The notes beneath the pieces were generated by a model, which had not been told where the DNA came from, did not search any database, and saw only the letters and a program-made list of their open reading frames with translations. Position numbers and translations under genes: made by a program. Shown here piece by piece: positions 16,937 through 26,664 of a stretch of 64,000 nucleotides of DNA. Position 1 is the stretch's first letter; the number at the start of each line of letters is the position of its first letter. This stretch comes from Pyramidobacter porci (GTDB lineage: Bacteria > Synergistota > Synergistia > Synergistales > Dethiosulfovibrionaceae), in NCBI RefSeq assembly GCF_009695745.1, contig NZ_VUNH01000007.1:62001-126000 (forward strand). Reading direction: 5' to 3'.

Positions 16937-17434
16937 ATGACGCAGGAAGAAAACATCACGGCGCTGGCGCTGAAACTCAAAGAACTGGCGCTGGCGCGGC
17001 GCGTCACCGTCGGCACGGCGGAATCCTGCACGGGCGGTCTGATCGCCGGCGCGATCACGGCGGTCCCGGGCAGCAGCGAGTACTTTCTCGGCGGCGTCGT
17101 CAGCTACGCCAACGCGGTGAAAACGAAGCTGCTGGGCGTGCCGAAGGAAATTCTGAACACGGTCGGCGCCGTCAGCGGCGAATGCGCGCGTTTCATGGCG
17201 CAGGGCGCGGCGAAAGCGCTCGGCGCCGACTGGGCCGTGTCGGTGACCGGCGTGGCCGGCCCCGACGGCGGCAGCGCGGAAAAACCCGTCGGCACGGTAT
17301 GGTTCGGCTTATGCGGCCCTCGCGGAGTCGAAGCCCACGTGCGCCGTTTCGCCGGCGGCCGCGCCGCAGTGCGAGCGCAGACGGCGGCTCACGCCCTCTC
17401 GATGCTGGTCGAGGCGCTGGCGGAGGCGGAGTGA
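16937..17434 (+). CDS. pncC: CinA C-terminal domain protein, nicotinamide-nucleotide amidase
   Basis: A 165-residue protein equal to the CinA C-terminal domain (PncC), which deamidates NMN to nicotinate mononucleotide in pyridine-nucleotide recycling. Motifs: GTAESCTGGLIAGAIT, SYANAVKTKLLGV, VSVTGVAGPDGGSAEKPVGT and a C-terminal helical end. The N-terminal molybdopterin-binding-like domain of full CinA is missing, which is common. A GTG at 16934 precedes the ATG; AGGAGGT fits either. Its TGA overlaps the thpR ATG by one base (TGATG). Confidence 0.93.
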   Translation: MTQEENITALALKLKELALARRVTVGTAESCTGGLIAGAITAVPGSSEYFLGGVVSYANAVKTKLLGVPKEILNTVGAVSGECARFMAQGAAKALGADWAVSVTGVAGPDGGSAEKPVGTVWFGLCGPRGVEAHVRRFAGGRAAVRAQTAAHALSMLVEALAEAE

Positions 17435-18006
17435 TGGAGCGCGTGCGCTGTTTCTTTTGCCTGCCGCTTGCGCCCGAGCTGAAAAAAGAGATCGCCGCAA
17501 ACCGCGCCGCGGTTTCGGGCGTCCGCTGGGTGGCGGAGGGCGATCTGCACGTGACGCTGCGTTTCTGCGGCGAGATTCCGCAAGCCGCGGCGCAGGCTCT
17601 TGGCGAGCGCGTGAAAGATCTGCTGTCGGAACGTCGGGCCGCTCCGCCGACGCTGACTTTGCGGAAAACAGGCACGTTCGGCCGGCCGCCGCGGGTGCTT
17701 TGGGCAGGTTTGGGCGGCGACACGGCGGCGCTCGAACGGCTGAACGCCCTGATCGAAGGCGCCTGCCGCGACGAGGGGCTGCCGCCCGACGGCCGGAAGT
17801 TCTCGCCTCACTTGACACTGGCCCGTATGGACGCCTCGCGCGGGTTCGACCCGGCGGCGCTGGACGCCCTGCGCCCGTGGAAGCTCACCGGGCGCGGCTG
17901 GACGGCCGACCGCGCGATCTTCATGCGCAGCCGCCTGACGCCCGCAGGGCCGCGCTACGAACCGTTGACGGTCTGCCGCTTGGGAACGGCGGTGGACGGA
18001 GCGTAG
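17434..18006 (+). CDS. thpR: RNA 2',3'-cyclic phosphodiesterase
   Basis: A 190-residue member of the 2H phosphoesterase family (LigT/ThpR), opening 2',3'-cyclic phosphates on RNA. The two catalytic HxT motifs are HVTLRF (about residue 40) and HLTLAR (about 128), in a protein of the usual size. It starts at the TGATG overlap with pncC and ends 36 bp before recA, the typical pncC/cinA-thpR-recA neighbourhood. Confidence 0.92.
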   Translation: MERVRCFFCLPLAPELKKEIAANRAAVSGVRWVAEGDLHVTLRFCGEIPQAAAQALGERVKDLLSERRAAPPTLTLRKTGTFGRPPRVLWAGLGGDTAALERLNALIEGACRDEGLPPDGRKFSPHLTLARMDASRGFDPAALDALRPWKLTGRGWTADRAIFMRSRLTPAGPRYEPLTVCRLGTAVDGA

Positions 18007-18042
18007 ATTCCGATAAAACCACAGAGACTGGAGGAGTTTCCC

Positions 18043-19203
18043 TTGGCTGAAACAAAAAAGGGCAAAAAACTGACGCGCGAGGACATTCTCGAGCAGGCGC
18101 TCGACGACATCCGCAGCAAGTTCGGCGACGGTTCGATCATGCGCCTCGGCGAGCGCAACACGGCGAACGTGGAAGTGATCCCCACGGGCATCCTGCCGCT
18201 GGACGTGGCGCTCGGCATCGGCGGCCTTCCCCGCGGCCGCATCGTCGAGATTTTCGGACCGGAGGGCAGCGGCAAGACCACGCTGGCGCTGCACGCCATC
18301 GCCGAAGCGCAGAAGGCCGGCGGCGTGGCGGCCTTCATCGACGCCGAACACGCGCTCGATCCGCGTCTCGCGGCGGCGTTGGGCGTGCAGATCGAATCGC
18401 TCTACCTGTCGCAGCCGGACAGCGGCGAGCAGGCGCTTTTCATCCTCGAGACGCTGGTGCGCAGCGGCGCTGTGGACATCGTCGTCGTCGACTCGGTGGC
18501 GGCGCTGACGCCGCAGGCGGAGATCGACGGCACGATCGGCGAGAGCCAGGTGGGGCTGCAAGCGCGCCTGATGTCCTACGGACTGCGCCGCCTCACCGCC
18601 TCGATCGCCCGCAGCAACTGCGTCGTCGTGTTCATCAACCAGCTGCGCGCCACGATCCCCACGGGCTACTCCAAGGGCCCCACGGAAACGACGACGGGCG
18701 GCCGCGCTCTCAAGTTCTACACCTCGGTGCGCGTCGAAGTGCGCCGTGGCAAGCAGATCTCCAAGGGCGACGACGTGATCGGCCACGAGCTCTACATCAA
18801 GGTGGTCAAGAACAAGCAGGCGCCGCCGTTCCGCAGCGCCCACTGCTCGCTGATCTACGGCAAGGGCATCCCCCTGACCATGTCCATCGTCGACATGGCC
18901 ATCGACGCCAACGTGGTCAAGCGCAAGGGCTCGTGGCTCACCTACAAGGGCGAGACGCTCGCCCAGGGCAAGGACCGTCTGGCCGAGTTCCTCGACAAGA
19001 ACCCCGAGATGCTGGCCGAGATCCGCAAGACCGTGCTCGATCAGGCCGCCGAAGGCCTGGGCTTCTACGCGGCGCCGGAAAAAAGCGACGACGAAGATTC
19101 CGTGGACAGTGGCCACGGCGTGGATATCGACGAAGAAGTGATCGATCTGGACATCTCCGACGAGTCCATGCAGGACGAAACGGAGAAAGAGAGCAAAAAG
19201 TAA
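18043..19203 (+). CDS. recA: Recombinase A
   Basis: A 386-residue RecA: strand exchange, SOS coprotease. Walker [15 protein letters not shown], Walker [12 protein letters not shown], loop L1 EGDIGESQVG-type sequence ([14 protein letters not shown]), MSYGLRRLT and loop L2 [20 protein letters not shown] are all present. The acidic C-terminal tail is long ([20 protein letters not shown]). Translation begins at TTG, six bases after GGAGGAG. No LexA-type operator was recognised upstream; the gene is probably transcribed with pncC-thpR. It ends before a very strong hairpin. Confidence 0.97.
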   Translation: MAETKKGKKLTREDILEQALDDIRSKFGDGSIMRLGERNTANVEVIPTGILPLDVALGIGGLPRGRIVEIFGPEGSGKTTLALHAIAEAQKAGGVAAFIDAEHALDPRLAAALGVQIESLYLSQPDSGEQALFILETLVRSGAVDIVVVDSVAALTPQAEIDGTIGESQVGLQARLMSYGLRRLTASIARSNCVVVFINQLRATIPTGYSKGPTETTTGGRALKFYTSVRVEVRRGKQISKGDDVIGHELYIKVVKNKQAPPFRSAHCSLIYGKGIPLTMSIVDMAIDANVVKRKGSWLTYKGETLAQGKDRLAEFLDKNPEMLAEIRKTVLDQAAEGLGFYAAPEKSDDEDSVDSGHGVDIDEEVIDLDISDESMQDETEKESKK

Positions 19204-19225
19204 CGCTGCGTTTTCCCCGAAAGCG

Positions 19226-19294
19226 CGGCGAAGAAACGCGAAGAGCCCCCGATCGTAGATCGTGCGATCGGGGGCCCTTCGCGTTTCTTCGCCG
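19226..19294. terminator. Very long bidirectional hairpin between recA and the autotransporter gene
   Basis: An inverted repeat of about 30 bp per arm (19226-19255 against 19265-19294) with one mismatch: CGGCGAAGAAACGCGAAG at the base and GCCCCCGATCG at the top. It is followed by TTTTCC on the plus strand. It lies between two convergent genes and can stop both. Confidence 0.85.
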
Positions 19295-19319
19295 TTTTCC
19301 GTCCCGTCGAAAACCGGCG

Positions 19320-22300
19320 TTACTTGAGCTTGCCGGAGGCGCGCAGCAGGCGTCTCATGTTTTCCATATCCGACTTCAGTTCGGCGATCTCGCGCGCCTG
19401 GTCGGCCTGGCTCTCGGCGAGCTTGTGCTTGAGCGAGGCCACCTGGGCCTGCAGCTCGGCGTTCTCCTTCTGCATCACGTAGACGCTGCTGATCGGGCCC
19501 TTGCGGTAGCGTTCGGGGATCTGATCCTTGTCTTCTTTCCTGCCGATCTTCCAGGTCAGTCCGGCGTTGGCCATCGAATCGCCGTGGTGGGTGACGGACA
19601 CTCCGGCGTGGACCATGAAGTCTTCTTTCAGGTAGTGCGCGAAGCCGAGGGCCAGCGCGTACTCGCCTCTGTACGCTCCGAAGCCGGCCATGATCTGGCT
19701 GGGTTCGACGGGGTCGTACTGCATGGGTTTCAGGCCGGCAAGCGCGGAGCCGAGCGCTCCGGTGGTCTTGATTTCGCCTCTCAGTTCGCCCATCTGGTTG
19801 TAGACGTCGCCGAATCTGTTGTAGATGTTGTTGAACTGTGTGTCTACGGCGCTGAGGGCGTCGCCGACGTTGTGGTAGGTGCCGCCGCGGATGATGTAGG
19901 TGGGTGCGGAGACCGTGCCGTCGACGTTGACCGTGGAGCCGCCGCCGAAGTGGTTGGATACGCTCGACGAGGCGCCCCAGAGCTGGGAGCCGTTGACGGC
20001 GTCGGCGCTGGTCTGGCTGACTTCGCCCTTGGCGACGTTGGCGATCTTTTTGTTTCCGGCGTCGATGCCGGCCTTGGTGACCGAGGGGCCGTTTTCAATG
20101 ACGAGGCCGTTGTCGGTGATCGAGGTGTCGCCGGCCGTAAAGGTGTTTGCCGTGACGCTGTTGAAGTTCACGTCGGCTTTCGTGGCGATCGTGACGTTTT
20201 TGTCGGTGCGGGTGATGGTGATGTTGTCGCCGCTGGTGAACGTTACCGTGTCGTTGGGATTGACGGCGACTGCCGGCTGCGTGCCGGGCTTGGTATCGAG
20301 ATTCCAGGAGCCGCCGCCGGCGCCGAGCAGGGCTTTGAGCTGGGCGACGTTGACGGCGTCGGTGTCGTTGACGCCGGCCGCGACGCCGGTGATCTGGCGG
20401 GTGACCGGCGTTCCTCCCGTGATTGTCACCGCGCCGACGGAAACGGCTGCGGCGGTGGATTTCCAGACGCCGGTCGTATCGTTGGCGTGGTCTGCCCCAG
20501 GGGTGGGATCGTAGCCGACGACGCCTTTGTCGACAGAGGCCTCTGAGCCGCTGCCGAGGGCCACGCCGCCGTCGACGGAAGCGTTGGCGTTATACCCAAT
20601 GATGACGGCGTCCGACGCGGTCGTCTCCGTCGCGCCGTCCGCGGAGCCGATGACGACGTTGTGGCTCTTGCCGTACATGCCGCGCCTGTCGCCCAGCACG
20701 ATGTTGAACTCGCCGTTTTTGACGGTGTTCCCCGAACCGATCACGGTAATGTGGCTGACGTTTTCGCCGGTGTTCTTGTAGCCGTCGAGCAGGTTGTACC
20801 TGCTGATAGCGTTGCTCGTGCCGGTCAGCGTGTTGTTCACGCCCATCAGCTGGGAGGCCTGCGCGTAATCCGCCGTATTGCCGCCTCCGACGGCAAGGAC
20901 CGCGCCGCCGCCTTCCGAAGATTTTACCGCAGCGCGCAGGCTGTCGGCCAGCGCCTTGGCGGAATCTCCGCCGCTGGCCGGCATACCTGTGATAACCGCG
21001 ACGGAGTTTTTGATCTCGTTGCCGGCGCCGAAAATCAGCGAGCCGTTGGAGTTGAACGTCCGGTTCGCCGTGCCGACGACGCTGTTGGCGACGCCGGAAA
21101 GAGGACTGGCAGCCGTCTCCGATTCAATGCTGTTCAAAGCGCCGTAGATGTTGGCGCCGAAATTCTTCGCCCTGCCCGTGCTGTAGCTTCCGGACGCGAT
21201 CGAATACGCGCCGGTCACGGTGGAGAAAGCTCCCTCGTTATAGCTGTTCGTGCCGAGGGTAGTCGAGTTGATGTCCAGATTAAAGGTTTTGGTATCTGCG
21301 CTGTCGACTGTCACGTCTCCCAGCAGCCCCCGATAATTGTGGGTACCGACCATCAGGCTGCCGGTGCGGGCGTAGGAGTTCTGGCCTATCGCGATGCCCG
21401 TGGCGACTTTCGACGGATCGGCCGGCGTTCCGCCGCTGTAGTCGGTCTGTCCGAAGGCAAAGAGGCTTTCCCGCGAACCGTACATATTTTCGACGTGGCT
21501 CTTCTGCCCGATCGCGATGCCGCCGCTCTGGTTGACGTAATTTTCAACAAAAGACTGATCGCCGACGGCGATGTCGCCGCCACCGGCGGTAGGCCCGTTG
21601 CCGTGCCCCGTTTTCGCGCCGGTTCCGATGGCAAGCGAGGTGGAACGCTGGGAAACGCTGCCGTCGCCGATGGAAATACCAGCTCCATATTCGCCGCCCG
21701 CGCCGCTGCCGATCGAAACGGCGCCGGTTTCCTTCGCATAGGAACCATAGCCGATCGCCACGGATTTTTCAGCATCCTTGCCCGTCTTGGCGTTGATACC
21801 GGCTGCCAGCGAGTTGGCGCCTCCGGCGCCCGCCGTGGCCGTCATGGGGCCTTTGTTGGTGCCGACGGGAGCGACTCCCGCGCCGGGGTTGACGTGAAAG
21901 TACATGTCAGCGTTGGCCGCGCCGGCAGCCATGTCAGCGACCGCCTGCAGCTGACGCAGGTTCACCGCGTCAGTGGCTTCCGTGCCGTCGCCGACGTTGA
22001 TGATCTGCCGCAGCTTACCATTGCCGCCCACCGAGACGGCGCCATAGGTTTTCCCTTTTAAATCGACTCCGCTGAAGGGAGCGATCTTAGACTCCGTGAA
22101 GCCGGCACGGTCGGCGACGCTTCGCGCTCCGAGGGCTACGCCGCGCTGAGCGGATACGTTTGTATAGAAGCCTACCGCGGTGCCTTCCATCTGCGCTTTT
22201 TCCTGATAAAGATACTCGCGGGCCAAGCCCAGAAGCATTGCTTTTTTCCGATCCTGCTCGTCTCCAACGCCGTCTACGAATTTTCCCAGTTCTGACGCGT

Positions 22301-23690
22301 ATGTGGTCTCGATCTTGTTCTTGAAGTCGGCGTCCGTGTCAAGCTTGTTCTGCACAAATGCGTCGGTGATCTCCGGATCGGCGATCTTCGAATACGCACC
22401 CAAAGCGGTGCTGCCATAGCCGTTCGCAGTAGCGCTGCGTCCCAGCGCCGCGCCATTCCCCGCACTGAAAGAAATTCGTCCTACCGAAACACCTCCGTCA
22501 TAACTTTCAATCGCCCCGTTCTTCAAATAGGGTGTCACCAGGCTGACAGCGTTAGCTCCCAGAGCGATTCCGGCCGGGCCGGTTGCCAATGTGCGAGTAC
22601 CTACAGCGATACTTGAAGTTCCCAACGCCCTTGAGCTGGCTCCAGTGGCGTTGGCATGACTTCCCGCATAGCTGAGTTCCCCGATTGCTAGAGCTTTTTC
22701 TTTCGCCGCGTGGCTGACTAGACCGATGGCAATCGCGCTGTCGCCGGCGGCCCTTGCCTGCGAGCCAAGCGCTACGCTATTTTGTTCTAACGTCACGGCT
22801 CCCATCAAGGGAGTTCCTGAGGGAACAGCAACGGGTTGCAATAAAGAACCTACGCCGCCGATAGCAACGCCTGCATGTTTTTCAACAGAGCTTTGAGTAC
22901 CGATAGCAATACCGTTGTTGCCCTCTGAGTGGGCTTGCCCACCAATAACCACGGTGTTTCCTGACTTCGCAACAGCTTGATGTCCAATGATGACCGAATC
23001 TTTGGGATCTGTGGTGTCAGTTTTCGCTTCGCTTCCGATCACTATGGCGTAACCTTCGCTAAGCGTATTTTTCCCGATGGCGATTGATTCGAATCCTTTT
23101 GCTTTTGCCTCAGTCCCGATGGCGATGGAATCATCAGCATACTGCTGGGGTAAAGAGAGTGTGGCGCTTCCCGTCTCCGCGCCCAATCCGAGGGCGATGG
23201 ATCTTTTAGCTCTGGCAAGGGCGTTGGGGCCGATCGCCAGAGCTTTCTCGCCTTTGGCACCGTCGTTGTTCCAGTTGGTGCCCGGCGGCGACGCGCTGTC
23301 GTCCGCGTTGACCGAAAAATAGTGCAGATCGGGCAGCATCCCGACGGGCAGCCCGCTTTGGATGGGGACGTCAACCATGCCGATGGTGATATTCCCGGCG
23401 TCTATCTCCTGCGCCGTATCGGGCGTACCGTCGGCGTTGGCTTTGTACCACCTGCCGTTCGCCAGGACCACCCGCTCCCACGACGCCTTGTCCACGTAGG
23501 CCGTTCGGGTCTCGGAAGACGGCGGTGCCGCCATCACCGGTACGGGGCGCATCAGCATCAATCCCAGCGCCACGGCCGCCAGCGCGGCGTTTTTCAGAGC
23601 GGACGACGGATGCTTTTCATTGCATAAATCGCCCCCCTCGCGTCCGATGCTCGGGGCTGCGATGTCCATAAATTCTCGTGTTTCTCTCAT
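19320..23690 (-). CDS. Trimeric autotransporter adhesin (YadA-like) with C-terminal periplasmic coiled-coil tail
   Basis: A 1456-residue type Vc surface adhesin. A long signal region ends at about [10 protein letters not shown]. Most of the protein consists of YadA-head left-handed roll repeats (AIGxxAxA..SxAxG). Neck or stalk motifs follow ([44 protein letters not shown]), then the membrane anchor ([17 protein letters not shown] to [10 protein letters not shown]). Unusually, about 73 residues follow the anchor: a basic linker and a heptad coiled coil ([20 protein letters not shown]...). The ATG at 23690 has AAGGAG upstream; a GTG at 23717 lies before that site. Monocistronic with its own promoter. 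It would mediate attachment to host or community partners. Confidence 0.93.
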   Translation of the reverse strand: MRETREFMDIAAPSIGREGGDLCNEKHPSSALKNAALAAVALGLMLMRPVPVMAAPPSSETRTAYVDKASWERVVLANGRWYKANADGTPDTAQEIDAGNITIGMVDVPIQSGLPVGMLPDLHYFSVNADDSASPPGTNWNNDGAKGEKALAIGPNALARAKRSIALGLGAETGSATLSLPQQYADDSIAIGTEAKAKGFESIAIGKNTLSEGYAIVIGSEAKTDTTDPKDSVIIGHQAVAKSGNTVVIGGQAHSEGNNGIAIGTQSSVEKHAGVAIGGVGSLLQPVAVPSGTPLMGAVTLEQNSVALGSQARAAGDSAIAIGLVSHAAKEKALAIGELSYAGSHANATGASSRALGTSSIAVGTRTLATGPAGIALGANAVSLVTPYLKNGAIESYDGGVSVGRISFSAGNGAALGRSATANGYGSTALGAYSKIADPEITDAFVQNKLDTDADFKNKIETTYASELGKFVDGVGDEQDRKKAMLLGLAREYLYQEKAQMEGTAVGFYTNVSAQRGVALGARSVADRAGFTESKIAPFSGVDLKGKTYGAVSVGGNGKLRQIINVGDGTEATDAVNLRQLQAVADMAAGAANADMYFHVNPGAGVAPVGTNKGPMTATAGAGGANSLAAGINAKTGKDAEKSVAIGYGSYAKETGAVSIGSGAGGEYGAGISIGDGSVSQRSTSLAIGTGAKTGHGNGPTAGGGDIAVGDQSFVENYVNQSGGIAIGQKSHVENMYGSRESLFAFGQTDYSGGTPADPSKVATGIAIGQNSYARTGSLMVGTHNYRGLLGDVTVDSADTKTFNLDINSTTLGTNSYNEGAFSTVTGAYSIASGSYSTGRAKNFGANIYGALNSIESETAASPLSGVANSVVGTANRTFNSNGSLIFGAGNEIKNSVAVITGMPASGGDSAKALADSLRAAVKSSEGGGAVLAVGGGNTADYAQASQLMGVNNTLTGTSNAISRYNLLDGYKNTGENVSHITVIGSGNTVKNGEFNIVLGDRRGMYGKSHNVVIGSADGATETTASDAVIIGYNANASVDGGVALGSGSEASVDKGVVGYDPTPGADHANDTTGVWKSTAAAVSVGAVTITGGTPVTRQITGVAAGVNDTDAVNVAQLKALLGAGGGSWNLDTKPGTQPAVAVNPNDTVTFTSGDNITITRTDKNVTIATKADVNFNSVTANTFTAGDTSITDNGLVIENGPSVTKAGIDAGNKKIANVAKGEVSQTSADAVNGSQLWGASSSVSNHFGGGSTVNVDGTVSAPTYIIRGGTYHNVGDALSAVDTQFNNIYNRFGDVYNQMGELRGEIKTTGALGSALAGLKPMQYDPVEPSQIMAGFGAYRGEYALALGFAHYLKEDFMVHAGVSVTHHGDSMANAGLTWKIGRKEDKDQIPERYRKGPISSVYVMQKENAELQAQVASLKHKLAESQADQAREIAELKSDMENMRRLLRASGKLK

Positions 23691-23753
23691 TGACGTCACT
23701 CTCCTTCGTTTATGCACATAAAGTTTTTATAAAAAGATGTTTATTGTGTGACC

Positions 23754-23781
23754 ATTCTAACAGATATTTTTTTATAAGCAA
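23754..23781 (-). promoter_or_regulatory. Promoter of the trimeric autotransporter
   Basis: Minus-strand TTGCTT (23781-23776) and TAGAAT (23759-23754) with a 16-bp spacer, in AT-rich DNA about 65 bp before the start codon. Confidence 0.55.
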
Positions 23782-23896
23782 TAAGATTCTTCAATTTCTT
23801 GTGCGTTCGTCTGTCGTCATGCGATACCTTCGCTGCGATTTTATACTTTTATTATTCGGCTCGCCGTTTCCCGGCCACGAATATACTCACTTATGA

Positions 23897-24194
23897 TATA
23901 ATTATTTTATAGAAAATGACTCCGCGTGTTTGGGAACGCTCAAACGCTCCCGTTCGGGCACAATCGAAGCGTCGGCCCGAGGGGCTCGTTCGAGGGCGCC
24001 GGTCGAGGCCTCTTCAAGAAAACGGTTTTGTCTGCATGATCGGGAGCATCCGCACCGGCGAAGTTCGTCACGCTTCGCGGGAACGGGTGCTTTTCTCTTT
24101 TCCGGAAGGCGCCGCGCCCGTTCCCGGCCGAGGGGACAGCGGCATTCCCGCAAGATTCACGGCATTTCGAAAAGGAACGAAAGGGGCGTTTTTG
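23897..24194 (+). promoter_or_regulatory. Promoter and long 5' leader of the radical SAM gene
   Basis: TATAAT at 23897-23902 marks a likely promoter; the next good start codon is at 24195, leaving a GC-rich leader of about 285 nt. The leader is open in the gene's frame back to 23916 but has no ribosome site there, and its codon use is poor (many R, G and S). It holds several short inverted repeats but no riboswitch signature that I recognise. Nothing else is seen between 23782 and 24194. Confidence 0.45.
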
Positions 24195-25574
24195 ATGGAT
24201 TTTTCGACGACGATCAAGAAGTTGGGCATCGAACAGGCTCTCAAGTACGTGTTCAGGGAGCCCGAGAAAAATCTCAGAAAGCTGATCGACTGGGCCGACC
24301 GGTTCGACCGCGGCGAGTTCGCGCCGCAGCGTCAGGCGGTCAGAGAGGCGATCGCCAATCCGCGGGATCCTTATTATCCGCTCGTCCGCCGGCTCCTGAC
24401 GGACGTGGATGCCGACGTTCTGAAGACGCTGGCGGTGAATTTCTTCGTCAACGCCAACCTGAGCGGATGGCCTGTTCAGGAACGATGCCGCCGAAAGTAC
24501 GGCTGCAATATTCCCTGGGCGATCCTGATGGATCCGACGTCGGCCTGCAACCTTCACTGCACGGGCTGTTGGGCGGCAGAATACGGCAACAGCCTGAACT
24601 TGAGCCTCGACGAGATCGATAGCGTCATCCGGCAGGGCAAGGAACTGGGCGTTTACATGTATATCTACACGGGCGGCGAACCGCTGGTGCGCAGGGACGA
24701 CCTCGTCCGCCTCTGCGAACGGCACCCGGACTGCGTGTTCCTCTGCTTCACCAACGCCACGCTGATCGACGAGGCTTTCGCCGACGAGATGCGGCGCGTG
24801 AAGAATTTCGTCCCCGCCATCTCGCTGGAAGGCGGCGAAGAAGCGACCGACGGCCGGCGCGGCCGTGGCGTCTACCAAAAGGCGATGCGGGCGGTCGATC
24901 TTCTGCGCCGCAAGAAGCTGTTCTACGGGATCTCCACCTGTTACACGCGCGCCAACTACGAATCGGTCACCTCGGAAGCGTTTTACGACAGCCTGATCGC
25001 CATGGGCGCCTTCTTCGTCTGGTATTTCCATTACATGCCGGTCGGCAACGACGCCGTGCCGGAGCTGCTGCCGACGGCCGAGCAGCGCCGGGGGATCTAC
25101 GAGCGCATCCGCCGCTACCGCCGCACCAAGCCGCTGTTCCCGATCGACTTCCAGAACGACGCCGAGTACGTGGGCGGCTGCATCGCCGGCGGACGCCGCT
25201 ACCTGCACATCAACGCCAACGGCGACATCGACCCGTGCGTGTTCGTTCATTATTCCGACTCCAACATCCGCGAGAAGACGCTGCTGGAAGCGCTGCAGTC
25301 GCCGCTGCTGATGGCCTACCACAAAGGACAGCCGTTCAACGAGAACATGCTGCTGCCCTGTCCGATGCTGGAAAATCCGCAGAAACTCCGCGCCATGGTC
25401 TCGGCGACGGGAGCCCGTTCCACGGATCTGCAGTCGCCCGAATCGGCGGAACACCTGTGCGCCAAGTGCGACGAATACGCCCGCCTCTGGGCGCCCGTGG
25501 CGGACGGTTTATGGCAGCGCCGCCGCGCGGAAGAAAAAGAAAAGGTCGCCATCAGCGTCGAGAGCGGTTCGTAA
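24195..25574 (+). CDS. Radical SAM protein with SPASM-like C-terminus
   Basis: A 459-residue radical SAM enzyme. An N-terminal helical region of about 110 residues precedes the cluster motif SACNLHCTGC (Cys118, Cys122, Cys125) and GGEPLVRRDDLV. The C-terminal third has further cysteines (GGCIAGG, DPCVFVHY, LPCPMLE, EHLCAKCDEY) like SPASM auxiliary-cluster domains, with the typical HINANGDIDPC context. Such proteins modify peptides or carbohydrates; the substrate is not evident, and no precursor peptide gene was found next to it. The start at 24195 follows AAGGGGC. Monocistronic with a strong terminator. Confidence 0.87.
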   Translation: MDFSTTIKKLGIEQALKYVFREPEKNLRKLIDWADRFDRGEFAPQRQAVREAIANPRDPYYPLVRRLLTDVDADVLKTLAVNFFVNANLSGWPVQERCRRKYGCNIPWAILMDPTSACNLHCTGCWAAEYGNSLNLSLDEIDSVIRQGKELGVYMYIYTGGEPLVRRDDLVRLCERHPDCVFLCFTNATLIDEAFADEMRRVKNFVPAISLEGGEEATDGRRGRGVYQKAMRAVDLLRRKKLFYGISTCYTRANYESVTSEAFYDSLIAMGAFFVWYFHYMPVGNDAVPELLPTAEQRRGIYERIRRYRRTKPLFPIDFQNDAEYVGGCIAGGRRYLHINANGDIDPCVFVHYSDSNIREKTLLEALQSPLLMAYHKGQPFNENMLLPCPMLENPQKLRAMVSATGARSTDLQSPESAEHLCAKCDEYARLWAPVADGLWQRRRAEEKEKVAISVESGS

Positions 25575-25608
25575 TGCCGTTTCTCGATCGCACGGCGCCT
25601 CTGTCGAT

Positions 25609-25662
25609 AAGAGCCTGCCTCCCGTCTCGTTGGGCACGAGTCGGGAGGCAGGCCCTTTTTCG
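25609..25662 (+). terminator. Terminator of the radical SAM gene
   Basis: GAGCCTGCCTCCCG / CGGGAGGCAGGC with inner CTCGT/ACGAG pairing, followed by CTTTTT. Confidence 0.9.
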
Positions 25663-25691
25663 CGAAAGAATTTCGCCGCGTGGGCGCGCGT

Positions 25692-25766
25692 TCATTCTTT
25701 GCCGTTCCAGCAGTACGTGCAGAGCTTGCAGGCTTCGACGCCGACGGCGGCGGGCATGTCGTCGAG
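25692..25766 (-). pseudogene. 3'-terminal fragment of a purF-like gene
   Basis: On the minus strand this encodes LDDMPAAVGVEACKLCTYC followed by WNGKE and a stop. The intact purF-like gene at 26665-28080 ends LDDMLAAVGVEACKLCTYC, WNGRE, stop. The nucleotide match covers about 75 bp with a few substitutions, and it breaks off where a family B repeat begins (25767). It is therefore the tail of a duplicated or second purF copy, separated from the intact gene by the yefM-yoeB module. Confidence 0.8.
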
Positions 25767-25853
25767 GCAGCGGTCGAGGGAGTCCTGAGCGACTGAACTC
25801 CCCCGCAGCGCCCAGAAAACTATGTTAATACTTTACTATCAAGAATTAGTATT
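25767..25853 (+). repeat. Family B dispersed repeat, partial copy 1 (right half)
   Basis: Matches the right half of the complete copy at 30309-30424: CGGTCGAGGnAGTCCTnAGCG, then ACTGAACT, CCCCCGCAGCGCCC, AAACTAT, and CTATCAAGAATTAG at the end. The left half is missing and replaced by the purF fragment, so the junction is a rearrangement point. Confidence 0.7.
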
Positions 25854-26112
25854 ACTCTTCGTAATGCCCCTTGCACGAGGCGATAAACAAAAATTCGTGT
25901 TCGTCGATTCGGTACACGAGGCGGTTCTTTTTGTCGATCTCGCGGCTCCAGCCGTTGATGTAGCGCAGCAGTTCAGGCTTGCCGATGCCCTTGGATACTC
26001 CGTTCCGTTCGATGTCCTTGATCAGCGCGTTGATTTTCTTGACGGCTTTCTTGTCTACGGATTGCCATTCAAGATATTCGTCCCATGCTATGTCCGACCA
26101 GCGCTTATTCAT
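25852..26112 (-). CDS. yoeB: Toxin of the YoeB/Txe family (RelE fold)
   Basis: An 86-residue ribosome-dependent mRNA interferase. Family features: W and DEYLEWQ near the N-terminus, KKAVKKINALIKDIERNG, GIGKPELLRYINGWSREID, NRLVYRID and the C-terminal HYEE (the usual end is RYHY or similar, with the catalytic C-terminal His and Tyr retained here in GHY). It follows the antitoxin by five bases, in the normal antitoxin-toxin order. Lower GC than neighbours and a location among repeats suggest acquisition by transfer. Confidence 0.93.
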   Translation of the reverse strand: MNKRWSDIAWDEYLEWQSVDKKAVKKINALIKDIERNGVSKGIGKPELLRYINGWSREIDKKNRLVYRIDEHEFLFIASCKGHYEE

Positions 26113-26117
26113 GCCGG

Positions 26118-26366
26118 CTAGTCCGTTTCGGTGAGTTCATGTTCCTGGCCGCCGCCGGCTTCCAGCTGTTTGAACGCGCGGTCGAGCTTGGCGACGTATT
26201 CGGCGTTGCGGAGACTCTTCATGAGCCGGTTATAGCTGTCGAGGCTCAGCAGTACGACGTTTTCTTCGTTTTTGCGGGTAATCACGACGACTTCGTCGTT
26301 GTTGACCGCGGCGTCGCAGTATTCTTTGAATTTTGTCCGCATGGTCGAATAATTTGCGGCTAGCAT
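26118..26366 (-). CDS. yefM: Antitoxin of the YefM/Phd family
   Basis: An 82-residue antitoxin: N-terminal Phd/YefM DNA-binding domain (YSTMRTKFKEYCDAAVNNDE, then VVVITRKNEENVVLLSLDSYNRL) and an acidic, probably unfolded C-terminus that would wrap the toxin (RAFKQLEAGGGQEHELTETD). The ATG at 26366 follows AAGGGGCG; the frame extends to 26474 but through the operator. It represses its own operon with YoeB as corepressor in known systems. Confidence 0.92.
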   Translation of the reverse strand: MLAANYSTMRTKFKEYCDAAVNNDEVVVITRKNEENVVLLSLDSYNRLMKSLRNAEYVAKLDRAFKQLEAGGGQEHELTETD

Positions 26367-26405
26367 GTCAAACGCCCCTTTCATATTTATTTGCACACTG
26401 GTTTC

Positions 26406-26435
26406 CGTACAAAATATTGTACAGTATCCTGTACA
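26406..26435 (-). promoter_or_regulatory. YefM-type operator: three TGTACA-like palindromes at 12-bp steps
   Basis: TGTACA at 26430-26435 and 26418-26423, and CGTACA at 26406-26411; centres are exactly 12 bp apart. In E. coli the yefM-yoeB operator has two such hexamer cores, also 12 bp apart. The array lies 40-70 bp before the antitoxin start, overlapping the probable promoter. Confidence 0.85.
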
Positions 26436-26607
26436 ATAAGTCGAGCGCGAAAAAACGAGACGATCTCTTGACAATCAAGAAAATGTTCGCTTTCCTTCCG
26501 ACGCCGGCACGATGGGACGATCTTTCTGCAAGCGCGTCTTTTTTCCCGAACGGACATGCCCGCAAACGGACGTCATGTTTCCGCTATCCGCGTCCATTCG
26601 GTATGGC

Positions 26608-26659
26608 AAAACGGAGCCGGCCCGCTTTCCCTCAATGGAAAGCGGGCCGGCTCCGTTTT
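26608..26659. terminator. Terminator of the purF-like gene
   Basis: A perfect 23-bp stem (AAAACGGAGCCGGCCCGC... ) with a 6-nt loop. It ends in GTTTTG on both strands. It lies just after the purF-like stop. Confidence 0.85.
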
Positions 26660-26664
26660 GTCTT

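Noticed and set aside
16930-18006. Long frame reading through pncC into thpR
   Set aside because: The first part is a shifted reading of pncC; thpR starts at the TGATG joint at 17434.
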